Of a stretch of 64,000 nt of DNA, positions 44,116-53,666 are shown in pieces (position 1 is the stretch's first letter; each line of letters opens with the position of its first letter). The DNA is taken from NCBI RefSeq assembly GCF_019263705.2, contig NZ_JADQDK010000001.1:434001-498000 (forward strand), written 5' to 3'. The translations under genes and the position numbers were made by a program. The notes under the pieces were generated by a model. That model saw nothing but the letters and a program-made list of their open reading frames with translations. It searched no databases and was not told the DNA's origin. Source of the DNA: Pseudonocardia abyssalis (GTDB taxonomy: Bacteria; Actinomycetota; Actinomycetes; Mycobacteriales; Pseudonocardiaceae).

Positions 44116-45003
44116 TCATGGCCCGAGTCGGTTGCGATCCGGGAGCGCCACAGCGGCGACGGCGTGGGCGGCGGCCCGGAACACCGCCACCGACTCGCGC
44201 CGGTCGTCCGGGCGGCTCGCGACCGACACGGTCGCGCCGGGGCCCTCCATCGGGACGTAGCGGACCCCGGGGTGCGGGAAGAACCGGCGCGCGGGCTCCC
44301 CGTGCAGCCCGAGCCAGCCGCTCGTGGCCACCGCGGTCGGGATCCCCGACGGTGACCGGACGTCGACGCTGCCGCGGCGGCCGCTGGTGTCGCCCCACTC
44401 CGCCAGTCCGGGGACACCGCCGACCGGCGAGACCCACCGCCGCCCGTCGACGTCCGTCGCGGTGAGCCGGTCGGCCCCGGCGAGGTCGGACCCCACCGGG
44501 ACGACGGCGTAGCGGTCCATCTCCAGCGCCCGGTCCAGGACGAGGTCGTCCGCCCCGCCGACGTCGTGGACGATCGCGACGTCGACCTCTCCGGATCGCA
44601 CGGCGTCGTACTGGTCCTCCCAGGCGAGCTCGACCGTCGACAGGGCCAGGTCCGGGAGTCGCGCCCCGACGAGCTCGCGTGCGTCGGGCCACAGGTCGGC
44701 GAGCCCGAACCCGAGCACCCCGATCCGCAGGACGCCCGGCTCGTCGCGGCACCCCTCCGCCGGGGCGAGCAGCGCGTCCAGCTGGGCCAGGACCTGTCGG
44801 GCCCGGGGGAGGAAGCGCTCGCCGGCCGGGGTGAGCACGACGCGGCGGCTGGTGCGGGCGAACAGCGGTTCGCCGATCTCGCGTTCCAGGGCCTGGATGC
44901 GGCGGCCGAAGGGCTGCGCCGCGATCCAGTGCGCCTGCGCCGCGCGTCCGAAGTGGAGGGTGTCGGCGAGCGTCACCGCGTACCGGAGCGAACGGACGTC
45001 CAT
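44116..45003 (-). CDS. LysR family transcriptional regulator
   Basis: 295 residues from ATG 45003. The helix-turn-helix is [38 protein letters not shown] and [19 protein letters not shown]. The effector half has [15 protein letters not shown] and [16 protein letters not shown]. LysR proteins usually activate a divergent target with a small acid as ligand. The divergent neighbour is the amidohydrolase 97 bases away, and the FAH/hydrolase pair lies downstream on the same strand. Either is a likely target. Confidence 0.92.
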   Translation of the reverse strand: MDVRSLRYAVTLADTLHFGRAAQAHWIAAQPFGRRIQALEREIGEPLFARTSRRVVLTPAGERFLPRARQVLAQLDALLAPAEGCRDEPGVLRIGVLGFGLADLWPDARELVGARLPDLALSTVELAWEDQYDAVRSGEVDVAIVHDVGGADDLVLDRALEMDRYAVVPVGSDLAGADRLTATDVDGRRWVSPVGGVPGLAEWGDTSGRRGSVDVRSPSGIPTAVATSGWLGLHGEPARRFFPHPGVRYVPMEGPGATVSVASRPDDRRESVAVFRAAAHAVAAVALPDRNRLGP

Positions 45004-45100
45004 ATCCACCACCTCGCGGGCGATGCTACGACTCCCGGCCCCCGCGATCGCAACCTCTTCGGTCCATGTTCCCCGGCGGCCGCGCCGCCACGCTGGGCCC

Positions 45101-46552
45101 ATGACACGCACCCTCGTCCGTGGCGGGCACGTCCTGACCATGGACCCCGTCCTCGGTGACCTCCCCTCCGGCGACGTGCTGATCGAGGACGGGGTGATCG
45201 CCGCCGTGGCCCCGTCGCTGCCCGTGACCGACGCCGAGGTGATCGACGCGACCGGCCACCTCGTGCTGCCCGGGCTCGTCGACACCCACCGCCACACCTG
45301 GCAGTCGCTGGTCCGCGGCATCTGCGGCGACTGGACGCTGGGCGACTACTACTTCGGCATCCGGCTCGCGATCTCCCCGGCCTACACCGCCGACGACGTG
45401 CGGCTGGGCAACCGGCTCGGCGCCCTCGACGCGCTCAACGCCGGTGTGACGACGCTGCTCGACTTCTCCCACTGCAACAACACCCCCGACCACAGCGACG
45501 GCGCCGTCCTCGGCCTGCGCGACGCCGGGATCCGCGCCGCGTTCTGCTACGGGTTCTTCGAGAGCTCGCCGGAGGCCACCCGGTTCGGCGACCACGACGC
45601 GCGCCTCGCCGACTTCCACCGCATCGCCGACACCCACTTCGCCTCCGACGGGCTGCTGACCCTCGGCGTCTCCCTCTCCGAGCTCTACGGGCTGCCGTGG
45701 GACCGGACGGTCGCCGAGCTGGCCGCGGCCCGCGAGCGCCGCGCGCTGGTCGTCAATCACACCGGGTGCGTGTGGGGGAGCGTGCTGACCGGCGGGATCA
45801 CCGAGCTCGACGCGAACGGCCTGCTCGGCCCCGACATCGTCCACGTGCACTGCAACGCGCTCGACGACGCCGAGTGGGAGGCGCTCGTGCGCAGCGGCGG
45901 GAAGGTCTCGATCTCCGTGGAGACCGAGCTGAACATGGGGATGGGTCGCCCGGTGTTCGAGCGCTGCCGCAGGCACGGGATCGCGCCGACCCTGTCGGCC
46001 GACGTCATCTCGCTCAACTCCGGCGACCTGTGGCACGAGATGCGGTTCGGGCTGGGCCTCACGCGCTGGGAGGCGACCGAGGCGACGAACCTCGCGGGTG
46101 CCATGCCGGAGCAGGTGACCACCACCGCGAAGGAGGCGCTGGCCTGGACCACCGTCAACGCCGCCGACGCGCTCGGGCTGGGCGACCGGATCGGCTCGCT
46201 GACGGCGGGCAAGCGGGCCGACCTGCAGCTCGTCGGGGGAGGGGCGATCGAGCAGCACCCGCGGATCGACCCCTACGCCACGCTGCTGTTCCAGACCACG
46301 GCCGCCGACGTCCGCACCGTGCTCGTCGACGGCCGGGTCGTCAAGCGCGACGGCGTGCTCACCGGCGTCGACCTGCCCCGGCTCACCGCGGAGGCCGACA
46401 CCGCGGCGGAGGCGATCCTCGGCCGGGTCCGCGACGCGGGCCGCACGCTGCCGGGCACCCCGCCGGGGGCGTTCGAGGCGCTGGAGCCGGTGGCCCGAGG
46501 CTTCCGCGACGAGGCGGTGCGGGCGGTGGCGGCCCGCGGCGCGCGGGTGTGA
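45101..46552 (+). CDS. Amidohydrolase family protein
   Basis: 483 residues from ATG 45101. Metal and catalytic sites: [18 protein letters not shown] (HxH), [22 protein letters not shown], and the aspartate in [26 protein letters not shown] ends the beta domain. It is a paralogue of the amidohydrolase at 20650-22077, with the same DTHRH-W and RG-DWTL segments. The subtype deaminates heterocycles, but the substrate is unknown. It is divergent from LysR and so probably under its control. Confidence 0.88.
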   Translation: MTRTLVRGGHVLTMDPVLGDLPSGDVLIEDGVIAAVAPSLPVTDAEVIDATGHLVLPGLVDTHRHTWQSLVRGICGDWTLGDYYFGIRLAISPAYTADDVRLGNRLGALDALNAGVTTLLDFSHCNNTPDHSDGAVLGLRDAGIRAAFCYGFFESSPEATRFGDHDARLADFHRIADTHFASDGLLTLGVSLSELYGLPWDRTVAELAAARERRALVVNHTGCVWGSVLTGGITELDANGLLGPDIVHVHCNALDDAEWEALVRSGGKVSISVETELNMGMGRPVFERCRRHGIAPTLSADVISLNSGDLWHEMRFGLGLTRWEATEATNLAGAMPEQVTTTAKEALAWTTVNAADALGLGDRIGSLTAGKRADLQLVGGGAIEQHPRIDPYATLLFQTTAADVRTVLVDGRVVKRDGVLTGVDLPRLTAEADTAAEAILGRVRDAGRTLPGTPPGAFEALEPVARGFRDEAVRAVAARGARV

Positions 46553-46628
46553 CCCGGCCGGCCGCGGCGTGTGACACGATCGCGGCTCGCCGTCGGCCCC
46601 GCTCCCGGTGCCCGGCGATCGGAGGACC

Positions 46629-47405
46629 GTGTCCGCACCCGTGCCCGGCCGGTCCGGCCGGCGTTCGGCGCGCCGGGGGACGGGCGCGGGCCCTGGTGCC
46701 CGCCTCCTCGTGCTCGACCGGGCCGACACCGCCATCGGCGAGATCAGCCTGCGCCGCCGGCACGATCCCGTCGCCGACGTCGAGGTGTTCGAGGCGAAGC
46801 TCGACGACGAGTTCCTCATGTCCAGCCTCTTCACCGTCGCGGAGATCGAGCTCGCGCGGCGCGGCCTCGCCGCCGTCGAGGGTGACGCGCTCGACGTCGT
46901 GGTCGGGGGGCTGGGGCTCGGCTACACCGCCGTCACCGTGCTCGACGACCCGCGGGTGCGCTCGGTGACCGTGGTGGAGGCCCTGCCCGAGGTGATCGGC
47001 TGGCACCGCAACGGCCTGCTGCCCGTGTCGGAGCGGCTGACGGGTGATCCCCGGGTCGTGCTGCGGTGCGCCGACTTCTTCGCGCAGGTGGCGGGTGGCG
47101 ACGGCCTCGACCCCGAGGCCCCCGGCGGCCGCTACGACGCCGTCCTGGTCGACATCGACCATGCCCCGGACCACGTGCTCGCCCCCGCCCACGCGGAGTT
47201 CTACGCCGCGGCGGGCCTGCGCCGGCTCCTGCCGTCGCTGCGCGAGGGCGGGGTGCTGGGCCTGTGGTCGGACCGCCCGCCGCTCGACGTGTTCGGAGCG
47301 GTGCTGGGCGAGGTCTTCTCCGCCGAACGGGCCGAGGTCGTCGACTTCCCCAACCCCCTCACCGGTGGGCGGTCGTCGAACACGCTCTACCTGGCGCGTC
47401 GCTGA
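46629..47405 (+). CDS. Spermidine synthase-like SAM-fold protein
   Basis: 258 residues from GTG 46629, right after GGAGGA. Residues about 70-230 form a SAM-type Rossmann fold: LDVVVGGLGLGYTAVTVLDD (nucleotide-binding loop), VTVVEALPEVIGWH, RVVLRCADFFAQV, and YDAVLVDIDHAPDHVL. The closing SNTLYLARR is usual for spermidine-synthase-like proteins. The DxxH and catalytic aspartate pattern of true aminopropyltransferases is only partly seen, so a methyltransferase-like role is equally possible. It is followed by a broken ArsI/CadI fragment. Confidence 0.75.
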   Translation: MSAPVPGRSGRRSARRGTGAGPGARLLVLDRADTAIGEISLRRRHDPVADVEVFEAKLDDEFLMSSLFTVAEIELARRGLAAVEGDALDVVVGGLGLGYTAVTVLDDPRVRSVTVVEALPEVIGWHRNGLLPVSERLTGDPRVVLRCADFFAQVAGGDGLDPEAPGGRYDAVLVDIDHAPDHVLAPAHAEFYAAAGLRRLLPSLREGGVLGLWSDRPPLDVFGAVLGEVFSAERAEVVDFPNPLTGGRSSNTLYLARR

Positions 47406-47552
47406 ACGGTCCGCCCGGCCGGGCGGACGACGGCGCCGGTCCCCGGCCAGGCCCGCGAAGCCGTCGACGGGATGGCACACCGTGCTCGACGTCGGCCCCG
47501 CGGGTCCCCGGCCCGTCGGGGGTCCGGCGAGGCCGCTGCGCCGCGTCGACGC

Positions 47553-47686
47553 TCAGCAGCAGGAGTCCGCGAGCGGCGCCCCGGACGCGCCGGTGGGTGC
47601 GGGGCCGGGGCGTCGGCCTCGACCGTGTACACCTCCCACGCCTCCGCTCCCGGGCCGTGCACCCACACCTTCCAGTCGGCGACCGA
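47553..47686 (-). pseudogene. C-terminal fragment of an ArsI/CadI-type VOC dioxygenase
   Basis: One minus frame reads SVADWKVWVHGPGAEAWEVY then TVEADAP. A second frame ends with PTGASGAPLADSCC and a stop at 47553. Together they match the tail of cadmium-inducible CadI/ArsI C-As lyase proteins, which end in a vicinal-cysteine motif. The rest of the gene is absent and a frameshift divides the tail, so it is dead. Confidence 0.6.
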
Positions 47687-47813
47687 CGAGCGGGTCCGAC
47701 TCCCGATCCCGTGTCCCGGGATACGAGCGATGGGCCGTCCGGGTGACCGCTGGTGAGACACTGCGGGGCGCCGGACTGCAGTCCGGCGCCCGTGCTGCGG
47801 CTGGAGGAGATCG

Positions 47814-48638
47814 ATGAAGGCCCGGTCGCTCGTCTTCGATCTCTTCGGTGACTACCTGCGCTACCGCGGTGGCGAGGTGCGGTTGCGCGGCCTGGTGTCG
47901 TTGATGGGGTGCTTCGACGTGGCGGAGCCGACCGTGCGGGTCGTCGTCACCCGCCTGCGCAAGGAGGGCTGGCTCGTCAGCCGCCGCGACGGCCGGGAGA
48001 CGATCTACTCGCTCTCCGACGCGGCCTGGGCGCTGCTCGACGAGGGGCGGGAACGCATCTTCCAGCGTGCGACGGGTCCGTGGGACGGGCAGTGGCGCAT
48101 GATCCTCTACACGGTCCCGGAGACCGAGCGCGCGCTCCGCGAACAGCTCCGCAAGAAGCTGTCGTGGCTCGGGTTCGGTTCGCTGTCCTCGTCGGTGTGG
48201 GTGAGTCCGCACGACCGGCTGCGTCAGGTGCGGGAGGCATTCGCCGACGAGGCGTCGGTGCGGTTGGACCTGTTCCGTTCCCGTTCGGAAGGACTCGGGG
48301 CCGACCAGGACATCGCGGGTCGCGCGTGGGACCTGGGCCAGCTGCACGATGCCTACGCGGAGTTCCTCTCCGAGTACCGGCCGCGCCTGACCACCTACCG
48401 GAGCGGTGGGCTGCAGGGTGTCGACGCGCTGGTGGAGCGCATGCGGTTCGTGCACGACTACCGCCGGTTCCCGTTCCGGGATCCGGACCTGCCTCCGGAG
48501 CTGCTCCCGGTCGGTTGGCCGGGTCGCGAGGCACACCAGCTGTTCGTCGACATGCACGGCCTTCTCCGGGGACCGGCGGAGGCGTGCGTCGACGCCCTCC
48601 TCGGACAGGTCTCGCGGCCCGTCCAGGAAGCGGGTTGA
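47814..48638 (+). CDS. PaaX family transcriptional regulator
   Basis: 274 residues from ATG 47814, with CTGGAGGAG 6-7 bases upstream. The N-terminal winged helix has SLVFDLFGDYLRYRGGEVRL, then VAEPTVRVVVTRLRKEGWLV. The middle domain has WDGQWRMILYTVPETERAL. The C-terminal domain has RAWDLGQLHDAYAEFLSEY. PaaX represses phenylacetate genes and is released by an aryl-CoA. No paa genes are here; the next genes are a molybdenum hydroxylase and the salicylate operon, whose salicylyl-CoA would be a logical aryl-CoA ligand. This is inference. Confidence 0.92.
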   Translation: MKARSLVFDLFGDYLRYRGGEVRLRGLVSLMGCFDVAEPTVRVVVTRLRKEGWLVSRRDGRETIYSLSDAAWALLDEGRERIFQRATGPWDGQWRMILYTVPETERALREQLRKKLSWLGFGSLSSSVWVSPHDRLRQVREAFADEASVRLDLFRSRSEGLGADQDIAGRAWDLGQLHDAYAEFLSEYRPRLTTYRSGGLQGVDALVERMRFVHDYRRFPFRDPDLPPELLPVGWPGREAHQLFVDMHGLLRGPAEACVDALLGQVSRPVQEAG

Positions 48639-48905
48639 GTCTGTCGTCGGCACCCCGCCGGCGCGCCCGATATGCGCGATTCTGTCGACGGTCGTCGGTG
48701 CTCGCGGGCACCCGGGTGTCCACCGAGTACGTCGTGACCAGTACGAACTCGTACCCCACGGCGTCCGCCCGGCGGTGACGTCGCGATCGAAGAGCTGAGA
48801 TTTCTCGACGGTCGGTGCGTAACTGTCACACATCGCAGGCGTTGAACCGGGGAAACCGGGCGCCGGTCGGCGGCGTGCGGGACGTCCCCGACGAAGAGGA
48901 CTCTG

Positions 48906-51254
48906 ATGGCCCATCACCGTCTCGCTCCCTCGACCCGAACGACCGGCCAGGGTCTGCGCACCCCCGTCGGGCGCCGCCGGTTCCTGGGTTACCTGATCGC
49001 CGCACCCACCCTCGTGGTCGCCGCCGAGTTCACCCGGGAGCAGGTGTTCGGCGCGTCGTCGGCATCCGCCTCACCGATCCCGTCGACGCCGCAGCCGCCG
49101 GACGTGTACGACCTGCTCGACGCGCTGCGCGACTCGATGCGACCCACGGCCGACCTGATCAGGGTCGAGGTCAACCGGGACGGGACCGTCTCGTTCGCAC
49201 TGCCCCGTTCGGACAACGGCCAGGGGATCATCACGTCGACCCAGATGATCATCGCCGAGGAGATGGACCTCGACCCCGACCAGGTCGTCGTCACCCTGGC
49301 CGACGCGCGCCCCGAGCTCGTGTTCAACCAGCTGACCGGTGGGTCGAGCACCACGTTCTCCACCTTCACCCCGATCCGCGTCGCCGCCGCGCTCGCCCAC
49401 GGCCGTCTGCTCGACGCCGCCGCAGCACAGCTCGGGCAGGAGAAGGCCGTGCTGACGAGCCGGTTGGGTGTGATCACCGGGCAGAACGGGGAGGCGCTGC
49501 CCTTCGGGGAGCTGACCGAGCGGGCCGCGGCGCCCGTCACCGAGGCGGTGGAGGTGGTGCTGAAGGAGCGCGAGACGTTCCGCGTCATCGGCACGCCGCG
49601 GGGCAAGTCCGACGCGCTGGCCATGGTGACCGGGCGCAAGCGGTTCACCACCGACATCCAGGTCCCGGACGCGCTCCCGACGGTGATCTGCCGGGGTCCG
49701 AACCTGAACTCGGTCGCGACGGGGGTCGAGAACATCGACGAGGTCCGCCGCATGCCGGGTGTGACCGACGTCGCGGAGGTCAGCACCGGTGTCGCGGTCC
49801 GGGCCGTGACGTTCGGGCAGGCGATCGACGCCGTGAACGCGCTCCGGGTCACCTGGGACGGCGGCACCGTCGAGGGGGAGGACGACGAGTCGGTCCTGAC
49901 GCGGGTCCGGGCGGCCGAGCTGCCACTGGCGGTGCCGCCGGCGGTCGGCGAGACCCTGGAGGGCGCCTTCGTCTTCTACTTCCGCAGCGGCAGCCCGCTG
50001 GAGACCAACTGCGCGATCGCCGACGTGCGTGCCGACTCCGCCGAGATCTGGTCCCCGTGCAAGAACCCGATCGCCGCGCAGGCCGAGATCGCCAGGTCCC
50101 TGGGTCTCGCGCAGAACGCGGTCACCTTCCACGTGCCGGAGGGCGGTGGGTCGTTCGGTCGCAAGCTGTTCTTCGACGCGGCGCTGGAGGCGGCGGAGGC
50201 GTCGCAGAAGTTCGGCAAGCCGGTCCGGCTGATGTGGACCCGCGCCGACGACTCCCGCCAGGGCCGCCAGCACCCCCTGGCCACCTCGCGCGTGCGCGCC
50301 CAGATCACGAACGACTCGGTCCTCAGCTTCGAGCAGCGGCACACCGGCGTCGCCATGGAGCTCAACCCCGGGTTCGGGGAGGCGCTGACCGCGCAGGCGG
50401 CCAAGCTGCCGGGCGGCAACCTCACCCTCTCCCAGATCCAGTTCGAGCTGGCCAACCTCACGCCGTACAACTTCGGGGTCTCGACCCGCGTGCTCAACGA
50501 GGTCGACATGCGGTTCAACACCTCGGCGGTGCGGGACGTCTACGCGCCGGACGTGGCCACCGCGCGCGAGCTGATGGTCGACCGGATCGCGGAGCGGATG
50601 GGCAAGGACCCGTACGAGTTCCGCGTCGAGTACACCAAGCTCGACCGCTGGCGCCGGGTCCTCGAGCGGGTCGCCGACGAGGCCGACTGGGGCAGGTCGA
50701 TGCCGGAGGGCACGGCCCAGGGCATCGGGCTGCACGTGGAGATGAAGGGTGCGTCCGCCTGCGTGGTGGAGATCGACTGCCGCCCCGAGACGGTGGGCCG
50801 ATCCATCCGCCAGGCCCGGACCGGCCCGCGGGTCACGAAGGTGACCTTCGTGGTCGACGTCGGCCTCGTGATCAACCCGCGGGGCGTCGAGGCCCAGATG
50901 ATGGGTGGGATCAACGACGCGCTGGCGATGACGCTGACGGCCGGGCTGCACCTGCAGGACGGCCACTTCCTCGAGGCGAGCTGGGACAACTACTTCTACA
51001 CCCGCCAGTGGAACACCCCGCCGGAGATGAACATCGTCGTCATCGAGGACTCGGAGGCCCCGGAGCCGGGCGGCGCCGGCGAGTTCGGCCTGGCCGCGAC
51101 CTGCGGCGCGATCGCCTGCGCCTACGCGCGGGCGACGGGGGTCGTGCCGGAGTACTTCCCGATCATGCACAAGGAGCCGCTGCCGTTCGAGCCGTACCCG
51201 ACGGTGCCGCCGATCCCGACCTCGCCGACCGACGGCCTCGACTTCACCTTCTGA
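48906..51254 (+). CDS. Tat-exported molybdenum hydroxylase large subunit (IorB-like)
   Basis: 782 residues from ATG 48906, with GAAGAGGA upstream. A twin-arginine signal is present (GRRRFLGYLIAAPTLVVAAE), so it is exported folded. The IorB-type order is visible: the first half has SDNGQGIITSTQMIIAEEMD and NQLTGGSSTTF; the second has FHVPEGGGSFGRKLFFDAA and the catalytic glutamate in PGGAGEFGLAATCGAIAC. Family role: hydroxylation of aldehydes or N-heterocycles (isoquinoline 1-oxidoreductase, aldehyde dehydrogenase). The partner 2Fe-2S subunit is encoded next. A single subunit pair without FAD implies electrons pass to a cytochrome or quinone. Confidence 0.9.
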   Translation: MAHHRLAPSTRTTGQGLRTPVGRRRFLGYLIAAPTLVVAAEFTREQVFGASSASASPIPSTPQPPDVYDLLDALRDSMRPTADLIRVEVNRDGTVSFALPRSDNGQGIITSTQMIIAEEMDLDPDQVVVTLADARPELVFNQLTGGSSTTFSTFTPIRVAAALAHGRLLDAAAAQLGQEKAVLTSRLGVITGQNGEALPFGELTERAAAPVTEAVEVVLKERETFRVIGTPRGKSDALAMVTGRKRFTTDIQVPDALPTVICRGPNLNSVATGVENIDEVRRMPGVTDVAEVSTGVAVRAVTFGQAIDAVNALRVTWDGGTVEGEDDESVLTRVRAAELPLAVPPAVGETLEGAFVFYFRSGSPLETNCAIADVRADSAEIWSPCKNPIAAQAEIARSLGLAQNAVTFHVPEGGGSFGRKLFFDAALEAAEASQKFGKPVRLMWTRADDSRQGRQHPLATSRVRAQITNDSVLSFEQRHTGVAMELNPGFGEALTAQAAKLPGGNLTLSQIQFELANLTPYNFGVSTRVLNEVDMRFNTSAVRDVYAPDVATARELMVDRIAERMGKDPYEFRVEYTKLDRWRRVLERVADEADWGRSMPEGTAQGIGLHVEMKGASACVVEIDCRPETVGRSIRQARTGPRVTKVTFVVDVGLVINPRGVEAQMMGGINDALAMTLTAGLHLQDGHFLEASWDNYFYTRQWNTPPEMNIVVIEDSEAPEPGGAGEFGLAATCGAIACAYARATGVVPEYFPIMHKEPLPFEPYPTVPPIPTSPTDGLDFTF

Positions 51255-51264
51255 GGAGCCTGAC

Positions 51265-51741
51265 ATGCCCACACAGACTTTCAACCTCAACGGTGAGCAG
51301 GTCACCGTCGAGGTCGAGGACGACGTCCGCCTGCTCTGGGTGATCCGCGACATCCTCGGCGTCACCGGCCCCAAGTACGGCTGCGGCATCAACGTCTGCA
51401 AGGCCTGCACCAGCCACATCAACGGCAAGGCCTTCAACCCCTGCAGCGTCCCCGTCGGCGAGATCTCCGCCGACGACGAGATCACCACCATCGAAGGCCT
51501 CGCCGACACCGTCGACGCCGACCTGCACCCCATGCAGGAAGCCTGGATCGACAAGGACGTCGCCCAGTGCGGCTACTGCCAGCCCGGCCAGATCATGGCC
51601 GCCGTCGCCAAGGTCCGCCAGTGCGCCGACGAAGGCCGCAAGCTCGACGACGCCGCCATCGAGGAGATCCGCAACATCTGCCGCTGCGGCACCTACAACC
51701 GCATCCGCGAGGCGATCTACGCCGGCGCCGAGAACATGTGA
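51265..51741 (+). CDS. 2Fe-2S subunit of molybdenum hydroxylase (IorA-like)
   Basis: 158 residues from ATG 51265, ten bases after the large subunit with GAGGAG in between. Two 2Fe-2S clusters are ligated by CGINVCKACTSH with a later Cys (FNPC), and by AQCGYCQPGQIM with CRCGTYNRIREA. It delivers electrons from the molybdenum site. No Tat signal, so it is probably carried across with the large subunit. The third codon positions are almost all C or G, more so than in its neighbours, suggesting strong expression. It ends at a strong hairpin. Confidence 0.95.
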   Translation: MPTQTFNLNGEQVTVEVEDDVRLLWVIRDILGVTGPKYGCGINVCKACTSHINGKAFNPCSVPVGEISADDEITTIEGLADTVDADLHPMQEAWIDKDVAQCGYCQPGQIMAAVAKVRQCADEGRKLDDAAIEEIRNICRCGTYNRIREAIYAGAENM

Positions 51742-51746
51742 TCGCG

Positions 51747-51775
51747 GTGGGCCCGGGATCTGCTCCCGGGCCCAC
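51747..51775 (+). terminator. Strong terminator after the IorA-like gene
   Basis: GTGGGCCCGGGA (51747-51758) and TCCCGGGCCCAC (51764-51775) form a perfect 12-bp stem with a 5-base loop, 6 bases after the stop. Confidence 0.8.
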
Positions 51776-51811
51776 CTCCCCATCCTTCAAGTAGAGACGA
51801 GGACGAACCGC

Positions 51812-52108
51812 ATGAACACAGCAAAGCGCGTGACCCTGGCCGTCGTTGCCGGTGGCCTGCTGCTGATCGGCGCCGGAGTCGCGGCAGCCGACGACAACGA
51901 CGCGGACTACACCAACACCCAGAACCCGGGCCAGGTCGGCACCTCGGTCACGGCGATCCTGGGCGAGCTCACCTTCCAGGGCACCGACGCCCTCAACGGC
52001 GACAACCGGCCCGACGGCGCCAACGGCGTCGAGAACGAGTTCCCGCCCGCCGACCCCCGCTACGTCGAGGGCCCGGTCGGCGGGCTGCTCAACGGTCCGT
52101 TCGACTAG
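51812..52108 (+). CDS. Small secreted protein of unknown function
   Basis: 98 residues from ATG 51812, with GAGACGAGGACG upstream. A signal peptide is clear: basic NTAKR, hydrophobic VTLAVVAGGLLLIGAGV, then AAADD where signal peptidase I would cut. The mature part is short and acidic, with TNTQNPGQVGTSVTAILGEL and PPADPRYVEGPVGGLLNGPF. No family was recognised. It is placed after the exported molybdenum enzyme and could be a cell-envelope partner, but that is only position. Confidence 0.75.
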   Translation: MNTAKRVTLAVVAGGLLLIGAGVAAADDNDADYTNTQNPGQVGTSVTAILGELTFQGTDALNGDNRPDGANGVENEFPPADPRYVEGPVGGLLNGPFD

Positions 52109-52150
52109 CAACCGCCCCCGGCGGCAGCGAACGCCGCCCGTGCGCACCCG

Positions 52151-52183
52151 GGGCCGGGGTAGCGGCAGGACCGCTCCCGGCCC
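52151..52183 (+). terminator. Terminator hairpin after the small secreted protein
   Basis: GGGCCGGG (52151-52158) pairs with CCCGGCCC (52176-52183), and an inner AGCGG/CCGCT stem extends it after a 2-base bulge, with loop CAGGA. It starts 43 bases after the stop. Confidence 0.6.
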
Positions 52184-52224
52184 TGCGGTGTGCCTACGCT
52201 CACGGGCTGGCCAGGCTCATTTGT

Positions 52225-52238
52225 GTCGAATAATCGAC
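52225..52238. promoter_or_regulatory. Inverted repeat in the promoter region of the salicylate operon
   Basis: GTCGA and TCGAC (52225-52229, 52234-52238) surround ATAA, about 85 bases upstream of the first gene. The region is the most AT-rich in this part of the window, with TATCTT at 52258-52263 as a possible -10. It may be an operator; the regulator is not known. Confidence 0.45.
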
Positions 52239-52319
52239 GAGCGACGCGAATCTGTTGTATCTTACGTGGGCACGCGCCAGGGCGGCGTCGTGCGCCCCTC
52301 GACGAGGAGTGTGGTGCTC

Positions 52320-53666
52320 GTGTCACAGCAGACCCGACCAGCGGCCCGATCCGGCCTCGTCGTCGTCGCTCTCTGCTTCCTGACCATCGTCTTCGACGGC
52401 TACGACCTGATCGTCTACGGCTCGGTGGTGCCGAGCCTGCTCGCCGAGCCGGGATGGAACCTCGGCCCGGCCGGAGCGGGGGCCATCGGCAGCTACGCCC
52501 TGGCGGGCATGCTGGTCGGCGCACTGGCGTCGGGCGCTCTCACCGACGCCCTCGGACGCCGGCGCATCATGCTCGGCGGGATCACGGCGTTCTCGATCCT
52601 GATGGTCGCGTGCGCCTTCGCGCCGAACCCGGCTGTGCTCGGCGTCCTCCGCTTCCTCGCGGGTCTCGGCCTCGGCGGGGTGATCCCGTCGGCGATCGCG
52701 CTGACCTTCGAGTACGCGCCCCGGCACCGCCGGCAGCTCTACAACGCCCTGATGTTCGTCGGCTACTCCGTCGGGGGCGTGCTCGCCGCGGTACTGGCGA
52801 TCCTGCTCGTCGCCGACCACGGCTGGCGGCTGATGTTCGCCATCGGCGGTGCGCCGCTGCTGGTCGTCCTGCCGCTGGCCTGGCGTTTCCTGCCGGAGTC
52901 GGTGGGCTTCCTCATCACGAAGGGCCGTGACGACGAGGCCGCCGTGCTGGCGGACCGGTACGGCGTCGACCTGGACGCGCTGCGCGCCGAACGCGCCGCG
53001 TCCTCGGGGAGCACCGGTCCGCGCACCCTGTTCCGGTCCGGCACACGCGCCGCGACGCTGCTGTTCGGCGCCGCGAGCTTCTGCGGCCTGCTGCTGGTCT
53101 ACGGACTCAACACCTGGCTGCCGCAGATCATGCGCGAGGCCGGCTACCCGCTGGGGTCCGCCCTGGCGTTCCTGCTCGTGCTCAACCTCGGTGCCATCGT
53201 CGGCGGGATCGCGGCGTCCGCACTGGCCGACCGCTTCGGGTCCAAGCCGGTCACGGTGGCCGCGTTCCTGCTCGCCACGCTGTGCCTGCTCGTGCTGAGC
53301 CAGCGGGTCGGCACCGGGCTGCTGTTCGTCGCGGTCGCGGTCGCCGGCCTCGGCAGCGTCGGCACCCAGATCCTGGTCAACGGCTACGTCGCCGTGCACT
53401 ACCCGACGGCGATCCGCGCCACCGCGCTCGGGTGGGCCCTCGGCGTCGGCCGGGCCGGGGCCATCATCGGACCGCTGTTCGGTGGTTGGGTGTTGGCGGC
53501 GGGCATCGGTTTCGAGTGGAACTTCTACGGGTTCGCCGTACCGGCGTTGCTCGGCGCCCTGTTCATCGGCCTGGTCCCGCGTCGCCGCGACGACCACGCC
53601 CCATCGCCGGCAGCCACGCCGGCCCGCACGACGAACGCCGGACCGAAGGAGGAGACGACGGTATGA
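52320..53666 (+). CDS. MFS aromatic acid:H+ symporter (AAHS family)
   Basis: 448 residues from GTG 52320 (GTG 52311 and 52314 are alternatives; GAGGAG lies at 52304-52309). Twelve spans; the AAHS signature DGYDLIVYGSVVPSLL is in the first span, the loop motif DALGRRRIMLGG follows, and FEYAPRHRRQLYNALMFVGY is in the cytoplasmic loop. The DGxD motif is important for aromatic acid transport in PcaK/BenK. It heads the operon for salicylate breakdown, overlapping the gentisate dioxygenase gene by four bases. Role: uptake of salicylate or a hydroxybenzoate. Confidence 0.9.
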   Translation: MSQQTRPAARSGLVVVALCFLTIVFDGYDLIVYGSVVPSLLAEPGWNLGPAGAGAIGSYALAGMLVGALASGALTDALGRRRIMLGGITAFSILMVACAFAPNPAVLGVLRFLAGLGLGGVIPSAIALTFEYAPRHRRQLYNALMFVGYSVGGVLAAVLAILLVADHGWRLMFAIGGAPLLVVLPLAWRFLPESVGFLITKGRDDEAAVLADRYGVDLDALRAERAASSGSTGPRTLFRSGTRAATLLFGAASFCGLLLVYGLNTWLPQIMREAGYPLGSALAFLLVLNLGAIVGGIAASALADRFGSKPVTVAAFLLATLCLLVLSQRVGTGLLFVAVAVAGLGSVGTQILVNGYVAVHYPTAIRATALGWALGVGRAGAIIGPLFGGWVLAAGIGFEWNFYGFAVPALLGALFIGLVPRRRDDHAPSPAATPARTTNAGPKEETTV

